Assembly (NCBI RefSeq): GCF_008801575.1
Contig: NZ_VZPL01000009.1
Span: 1 to 64,000, forward strand
Length of the DNA stretch: 64,000 nt
Direction of reading: 5' to 3'
Origin: Xanthomonas cissicola
GTDB lineage: Bacteria > Pseudomonadota > Gammaproteobacteria > Xanthomonadales > Xanthomonadaceae
Shown: piece by piece, positions 59,557-64,000 of the stretch
Numbering within the stretch: position 1 is the stretch's first letter
Layout: each line of letters starts with the position of its first letter
Made by a program: the position numbers and the translations under genes
Notes under the pieces: model-generated
The model's input: only the letters and a program-made list of their open reading frames with translations
The model's database searches: none
What the model was told of the DNA's origin: nothing

Positions 59557-60465
59557 TTATTTCGTTCGCTTTTCCATGGCTTCTCCGACCTTTTTCAGAT
59601 GCTCGCCAATGGTTCGGCCGGTCAGCTGCAACTCCGGCACAATGGCGGCTATCGTGTCGCCAGCCTTCATGTGCTGCGACAAATCCAAGTTCGCATGCCT
59701 TGCAAGCGCACCGATGACGCATAGCAACGTCGTGCGCTCGCGCTCATCAAGCGGTTTGTTTGCCTTGGGGGCGATCTCCGGCACAGGCACAATAGCAGCG
59801 AGATCGGCATCGTTGGAGCGAGCACGCTCCCGCACAGCCGCGAGCAGCGAAGCAGGAAAGGTGTCGAACTGCTGGGCTGCCCATTCTGCGGCAACGCTGG
59901 GAACGAAATGCCTAGCAGTGCCATACATCCGCGCCGCTGAGTCGGCGTCATCTCTTGGCACGAATGCGAGCCTCTGAGAAAGAGTGCCTCTGCGGATATC
60001 GTCCCCTGCACGCAATATCGCTATCGCTTGCTGGTCGCTTCCATTGACCCGTCCGGGATCGTTCGGCATACCGCGTTCATCGGGCACGAAGCCGCAGCAC
60101 AGTGCCGCCAACTCTGCCTCGCTCCACAGGTCCTTTTTTGCCCAGTGAGGCCAGCGCTTTTCGCGTGATAGCTTGGCTTCCTCGACAAGCTGCTTGGCCT
60201 TTTCCAAGTCGTTCGATTTCGCAGCTTCAACCTGCACATTAAGCTCTGCCAAACTCATCGCCTCATAGCGTGCGCGCTGCTTTTCCATCGGCGTAGCTTC
60301 GTTGGATCGGCCTGCCATCGCTAGATCGCGCTTCCAGCTTGCTTTATCAAGCATGGCATCCACGCGCATGCCAGATAACGTGGGCACCGGGGGCGGGGCG
60401 AGCGATCCGAACTGGCGGCGCAACAGGTAGTCGATCAGTTTCTTTCGGTCGTGAATTTCCGGCAT
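59557..60465 (-). CDS. Unknown 302-residue protein of the satellite
   Basis: From the ATG at 60465 (an earlier ATG would add 11 residues). The N-terminal half is helical and charged (NVQVEAAKSNDLEKAKQLVEEAKLSREKRW), the middle has HWAKKDLWSEAELAALCCGFVPDERG, and the C-terminal ~60 residues contain LDERERTTLLCVIGALARHANLDLS and TIGEHLKKVGEAMEKR. That last block occurs in proteins of mobile elements. No function is assigned. It lies between integrase and AlpA. Confidence 0.75.
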   Translation of the reverse strand: MPEIHDRKKLIDYLLRRQFGSLAPPPVPTLSGMRVDAMLDKASWKRDLAMAGRSNEATPMEKQRARYEAMSLAELNVQVEAAKSNDLEKAKQLVEEAKLSREKRWPHWAKKDLWSEAELAALCCGFVPDERGMPNDPGRVNGSDQQAIAILRAGDDIRRGTLSQRLAFVPRDDADSAARMYGTARHFVPSVAAEWAAQQFDTFPASLLAAVRERARSNDADLAAIVPVPEIAPKANKPLDERERTTLLCVIGALARHANLDLSQHMKAGDTIAAIVPELQLTGRTIGEHLKKVGEAMEKRTK

Positions 60466-60562
60466 GGCGCACCCTTGCGCCCCTGAAATAGTCCCCACAC
60501 CAGGCCGGCAGGGTGTCCGGCTTTTCGCCCCGTCGGGCTAGGTGCGGGTGTTCGGTGAAAGC

Positions 60563-61789
60563 TCAGCCCGCTTTGGCCCACAGCGGTACGACGTTGCCAA
60601 CCGAGCGCAGGCCGTCCAGATAGTCGGCCCAAGCCTGCATCATGCGGACACGCTCGTGCAGGTACTGCGCTGCATGCGTGTACGCCTCGCGCACCTTGTT
60701 GGTTTCGGCGTGCGCCAGTTGCCGTTCAATGGCATCGGCGTTCCAGCCCATTTCGTTGAGCCTTGTTGCTGCCATGCTGCGGAAACCGTGGCCGGTCATC
60801 TCGTCGCCGGAATAGCCCAGCGCGCGCAGGGCTGCATTGACAGTGTTTTCCGACATGGGCCTATTGGGGCGCAGCCCAGGGAACACGTGGTGGCCGCCAC
60901 CGGTCAGGGCATGCAGATCGCGCAGGATCGCCACGGCTTGGCTTGACAGGGGCACCAGGTGCGCCGCCTTCATCTTCATGCGCTCGGGCCGAATGCGCCA
61001 CATGGCGGCATCCAGGTCGATTTCCGCCCACTCGGCCGCGCGCAGTTCGCCGGGGCGCACGAACACCAGCGGGGCCAACTTCAACGCGGCATGGGTCACT
61101 GGTTGTCCGCTGAAACCTTCGATGGCGCGCAGTAGCTGGCCGATCTTGGCCGGCTCGGTGACAGCGGCATGATGGCGGGCCTTGGCGGCTTTGAGCGCGC
61201 CGCGCAGGCTGGCGGTGGGATCGATCTCCGCCTTGCCTTCCAGCATGGCGTAACGGAACACCTGCCCGGCCTTGATCTTGGCGCGGGCGGCGGTTTCCAG
61301 CTTGCCGGTGGCTTCGATCTTGCGCAGGGCGTCCAGCAGCTCGCGGGGCGTGATCTCGCCAATGCTACGGCTGCCGATCTCGGGAAACAGGAAGGTTTCC
61401 AGCAGCCAGCGATTCTTCTCCGCCGTGACGCGCGCGACGGTCTGGCGGGCCATCCACTCGCGGGCCATGACCTCGAACGTCTCGCCAGCAGCCATCACCA
61501 CTGCCGCCCGCTCCTGCTTGGCCTGCTTCCGTTGCTCGCCGGGGTCCACCCCAGCAGCCAGCAGCTTGCGCGCGGCGTCGCGCTTCTCCCGCGCATCGGC
61601 AAGGCCGGTATCCGGGTAAGTGCCCAGGCTCAGGGTGTTGCGCTTGCCCGTCACCGGGCGCCGGTAGTCCCACCGCCACCAGCGGGCGCCATCCGGCCGC
61701 ATCAGCAGGTAGAGGCCGCCGCCATCACGCAGTTTGAGCGGGACAGCTCCGGGCTTGGTCTTGCGGATGGCGGTATCTGTCAGCGGCAT
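60563..61789 (-). CDS. P4-type tyrosine integrase of the satellite element
   Basis: This 408-residue recombinase has an arm-binding DUF4102 domain (GGLYLLMRPDGARWWRWDYRRP, LSLGTYPDTGLADAR), a core-binding domain, and a catalytic domain with R (VFVRPGELR), HxxR (GHGFRS), H (LAHAETN) and the nucleophile Y (REAYTHAAQY). The gene reads away from tRNA-Leu(CAA), 184 bp from the tRNA 3' end. TACCGCCA repeats lie between it and the tRNA, and an inverted copy, TGGCGGTAA, overlaps the start codon, so the integrase may repress itself. Confidence 0.94.
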   Translation of the reverse strand: MPLTDTAIRKTKPGAVPLKLRDGGGLYLLMRPDGARWWRWDYRRPVTGKRNTLSLGTYPDTGLADAREKRDAARKLLAAGVDPGEQRKQAKQERAAVVMAAGETFEVMAREWMARQTVARVTAEKNRWLLETFLFPEIGSRSIGEITPRELLDALRKIEATGKLETAARAKIKAGQVFRYAMLEGKAEIDPTASLRGALKAAKARHHAAVTEPAKIGQLLRAIEGFSGQPVTHAALKLAPLVFVRPGELRAAEWAEIDLDAAMWRIRPERMKMKAAHLVPLSSQAVAILRDLHALTGGGHHVFPGLRPNRPMSENTVNAALRALGYSGDEMTGHGFRSMAATRLNEMGWNADAIERQLAHAETNKVREAYTHAAQYLHERVRMMQAWADYLDGLRSVGNVVPLWAKAG

Positions 61790-61860
61790 GGCGGTAACTT
61801 TCGGCCTTGGCGAGCGGCAACCACCGCTGTTACCGCCAAAGCTACCGCCACCTACCGCCG
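61789..61860. repeat. TACCGCCA repeat cluster before the integrase gene
   Basis: TACCGCCA at 61832-61839 and 61844-61851, a shorter TACCGCC at 61854-61860 and inverted TGGCGGTAA at 61789-61797. They lie between integrase and tRNA-Leu. A matching pair stands at the left end of the element. Candidate arm-type and autoregulatory sites. Confidence 0.55.
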
Positions 61861-61973
61861 GATTTCAACGCATGTCGCTGGACGCAGTTGGACCAACAGG
61901 CACAAAAAAACCCGCCAAGTTGCGGGTTTTATTGAAGTTTCTGGACGCTACTGGACATCCTGAAACAATGCAC

Positions 61974-62060
61974 TGGTGCCGAAGGTGGGACTCGAACCCA
62001 CACGCTTTTAAGGGCGGCGGATTTTGAGTCCGCTGCGTCTACCGATTCCGCCACTTCGGC
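61974..62060 (-). tRNA. tRNA-Leu(CAA)
   Basis: 87 nt on the minus strand with the long variable arm of tRNA-Leu. Acceptor stem GCCGAAG/CTTCGGC, discriminator A and encoded CCA. Anticodon loop CTCAAAA gives CAA (reads UUG). Its 3' end faces the P4-type integrase, so it is the attachment gene of the satellite. Confidence 0.93.
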
Positions 62061-62198
62061 GTGGCCGCGCAGTATAGCGATTTGTTGTTGAAACGAACAG
62101 TGTCAATTTGCGCCTGACGAATTCAGGTGCAAGCGGGGTCTGCAGCGCTGTGTCCAGGCAGTCCCGATATACTGGCCGACTTAGTGAAGGAGTAAGCA

Positions 62199-62579
62199 AT
62201 GTCGGTGTTGCGTGGAGTTCGGGTACTCGTGGTCGAAAACGATGACATGAATGCCATGCTGCTCGATCTGCAGCTTGTTCAGGCGGGTGCCGTCGTCATG
62301 GGCCCGGTCGGCGAGGTGCGCGATGCTTTGCAACTGATCGACGACGACGCACCGGATATCGCAGTGCTGGACTATCGCTTGGGCAATGGCGAAACCAGCG
62401 AACCGGTCGCACGCCTGTTGTCGGAGCGCGGTATCCCGTTCGTACTGGCGACCGGCGTTGCCATCGGCAGCATCCCGAGCGGTTTCGAACGTGGCGTCAT
62501 CCTGATCAAGCCGTATCTGTCCGAAGAACTGGTTGGCGCATTGTCCAAAGCGCGCGAGTCGCGCGGCGCTGAGGGCTGA
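62199..62579 (+). CDS. Single-domain response regulator (CheY-like receiver)
   Basis: 126 residues, one receiver domain. The acidic pocket is in VVENDD (E13, D15), the phospho-acceptor Asp58 in VLDYRLG, and Lys104 in ILIKPY. The T/A at VLATGV is conserved. There is no output domain, so it acts by protein contacts or in a phosphorelay. It lies 197 bp upstream of a GAF-PAS sensor in the same direction. Confidence 0.9.
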   Translation: MSVLRGVRVLVVENDDMNAMLLDLQLVQAGAVVMGPVGEVRDALQLIDDDAPDIAVLDYRLGNGETSEPVARLLSERGIPFVLATGVAIGSIPSGFERGVILIKPYLSEELVGALSKARESRGAEG

Positions 62580-62776
62580 GCAGCAGCACGGGCGCACCTG
62601 CCAGCCCGCCCCGGTGCGGCACGCATGCCGTCTCTAACACCCCCTCATCCTGCCACCGACGCGCTGTTTTGGGTGTACGGGCAGCGATTAGCTGAATCGC
62701 CGTTTGCGCGGTATCAGCGGCGCCGGGCCGGTTGCTACTAGAATTTGCCATCGAAGAATGACGGGCGGGTCGCTGG

Positions 62777-64000
62777 ATGGATATCGCCGTGTCGCCGTTG
62801 GCCGGCTTGCTGCCGGAGACGAGCGAAACCGCAGCATTGCTAGCCGCGTTAGTGCATCCTGCGGACGCGCTGCTGGGCGATAGCCCTGCGCTACGCACAG
62901 CACTATCGATCTGCCTGCATGCGCAAGTTCCGATGCTGCTCGTATGGGGCCGCGACGACCGCTGCATCTACAACGATGCCTGCATTGCACGACTGGGGCC
63001 ACGCCATCCGGCGGCCTTCGGGCAGCCGCTTGCGGCGCTGACCTGTGCATCCGATGGCGATGGCGAGCCAGCAGCGACAATCGCCCTGGATCTGGCGAGC
63101 TGGTCATGCAGCCCAGTGCTGCAAACGGGCGAGCAGTTGGGCGCGCTCTACATCGGCGTTGCTGTTTCAACGGCTGATGTCGACGAACAACGCCGCAGCG
63201 ATGGCCGCGACAGTTTTTTATTGATGCTCGAAGACGCACTGCAGCACGTGTCCGATCCGCGGCAGATCATCGACACCAGCGTGCGCTTGCTCGGCGAGCA
63301 TCTGCAGGCGAACCGTTGCGCATTCGGCCTGGTCGCTGCCGATGGCAGCACCATGCATGTCATCAGCGACCATGTGCAGGACATGCCGAGCCTGCAAGGC
63401 GATTTCCCACTGGAGGCGGCACGGGGCCTGCGCGATGCGCTGCTGGAAAACCGCCCCTGGTTCACGACCGATGCGCTGGCGCCGGGTGCGCCGGACTATG
63501 TGGCCGAGCAGTACCGCCGCTCCGGCTTGCGCGCCTCGCTGGCCATTCCGTTGCACAAGCACGACCGATTGGTGGCAGCGATCGGCGTCCATCAACGCGC
63601 ACCGCGGCGCTGGCTGTCGGCGGAGATCGAACTGGTGCGATTGGTTGTGGCACACTGCTGGGAATCGATGCAACGGGCCAAGGCGCAGCAGCAACTCGCG
63701 GCCAACGAAGCGCGCCTGCGCCGCCTCGCCAATACGCTCCCGCAGATCATCTTCATCGCCGATCCGGACGGACGGCCGCACTACTTCAATCAGCGCTGGT
63801 ACGAGTACACCGGCCTGGATCCTTCCAACAACGAAGATGCCGCCTGGCATCTCGCGCACACTGCCGATGGTCTGCGCCTGTCCGAGCAGGCCTGGAGCCT
63901 GGCACTGAAGGGCCAGCGCGCTCTCGAGGTGGAGTGCGAACTGCTGCGTCACGATCGGCAATCGCGCTGGCACCTGGTGCGCGCGCTACCGGTGCGCGGC
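62777..64000 (+). CDS. GAF-PAS sensor protein, probably a histidine kinase (3' end outside the window)
   Basis: The frame starts at the ATG at 62777 and is open for 408 codons to the window edge. The first ~155 residues resemble a PAS-like region (VPMLLVWGRDDRCIYNDACIARLG). A GAF domain spans about 165-305 (DTSVRLLGEHLQANRCAFGLVAADGS, RASLAIPLHKHDRLVAAIGVHQ). A PAS domain starts at about 313 (LRRLANTLPQIIFIADPDGRPHYFNQRWYEYTGL). This GAF-PAS order and the neighbouring receiver gene suggest a PAS/GAF histidine kinase or hybrid, but kinase motifs are not yet visible. Confidence 0.85.
   Translation, partial: MDIAVSPLAGLLPETSETAALLAALVHPADALLGDSPALRTALSICLHAQVPMLLVWGRDDRCIYNDACIARLGPRHPAAFGQPLAALTCASDGDGEPAATIALDLASWSCSPVLQTGEQLGALYIGVAVSTADVDEQRRSDGRDSFLLMLEDALQHVSDPRQIIDTSVRLLGEHLQANRCAFGLVAADGSTMHVISDHVQDMPSLQGDFPLEAARGLRDALLENRPWFTTDALAPGAPDYVAEQYRRSGLRASLAIPLHKHDRLVAAIGVHQRAPRRWLSAEIELVRLVVAHCWESMQRAKAQQQLAANEARLRRLANTLPQIIFIADPDGRPHYFNQRWYEYTGLDPSNNEDAAWHLAHTADGLRLSEQAWSLALKGQRALEVECELLRHDRQSRWHLVRALPVRG

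Larger units (their letters stand above)
56580..61973. mobile_element. Small P4-like integrated element (satellite or decayed prophage) in tRNA-Leu
   Basis: About 5.4 kb of minus-strand genes between a candidate left attachment site (TTGGTGCGAAGGTGGG at 56580) and the 3' end of tRNA-Leu(CAA) (TGGTGCCGAAGGTGGG at 61974). It has a P4-type integrase next to the tRNA, an AlpA-type regulator, DNA-binding-type proteins, an iteron-like zone and cargo genes. Two TACCGCCA repeats lie near each end, 12 bp apart in both cases. No capsid, tail or packaging gene is present. The left boundary is less certain, as the repeat is imperfect. Confidence 0.65.

Overview
The window looks like a chromosomal segment of a Xanthomonas species. 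It is GC-rich, has a complete Entner-Doudoroff operon (zwf-glk-pgl-edd-eda), a Xanthomonas-type sdhCDAB cluster with dedicated assembly factors, an exbB-exbD-msbA-lpxK-kdsB envelope operon, and several IS families common in Xanthomonas. Genus is inferred from gene content and protein style; no database was searched.

Layout. 1-3243 is a nested pile of insertion sequences: the 5' end of an IS30-type transposase, a decayed IS481-type remnant, a complete IS3-family element with good terminal inverted repeats, and a complete IS5-family element with a TTA target duplication. Between and beside them lie broken pieces of an AT-richer gene string. 3241-13443 (all minus strand) is a type VI secretion (T6SS) effector island: vgrG, a 542-aa TPR-like protein, a 42-aa membrane microprotein, a 1530-aa PAAR-Rhs effector with a 121-aa HNH-like toxin tip, its SUKH (SMI1/KNR4) immunity gene, then a zinc-ribbon gene overlapping a membrane-anchored coiled-coil gene. 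13749-16761 holds an IS remnant and a P4-type integrase with an unusual C-terminal antitoxin-like extension, beside tRNA-Gly(GCC), its likely target.

16798-38927 is core genome: pgsA-uvrC-NHL protein-LMW phosphatase-kdsB; lpxK-msbA-exbD-exbB-comEC; a PRISE-like reductase; lolC-lolD; sdhE and ygfX; sdhB-sdhA-sdhD-sdhC and an SDHAF4-like gene; ygfZ; and a ugpC/malK-type ATPase. 39321-45216 is the Entner-Doudoroff operon, with a LacI-family operator-like palindrome upstream. 45696-53418 encodes a membrane-fusion protein and two RND pumps; 53623-54485 two small c-type cytochromes. 54576-55763 is a tandem duplication of a tRNA-Ala(GGC)-tRNA-Glu(TTC)-terminator module.

56580-61973 appears to be a small P4-like integrated element in the 3' end of tRNA-Leu(CAA): integrase, an unknown 302-aa protein, an AlpA-type regulator, two small DNA-binding-type proteins, an iteron-like repeat cluster, an HGGxSTG protein and an exported Adhesin_E-like cargo protein. 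Paired TACCGCCA repeats with the same 12-bp pitch lie near both ends. The window closes with a single-domain response regulator and the 5' part of a GAF-PAS sensor.

The best candidates for undescribed biology are the VgrG-TPR-microprotein-Rhs-SUKH cassette with its flanking two-gene unit, the integrase fused to a DNA-binding/ParS-like antitoxin module, and the small satellite element.
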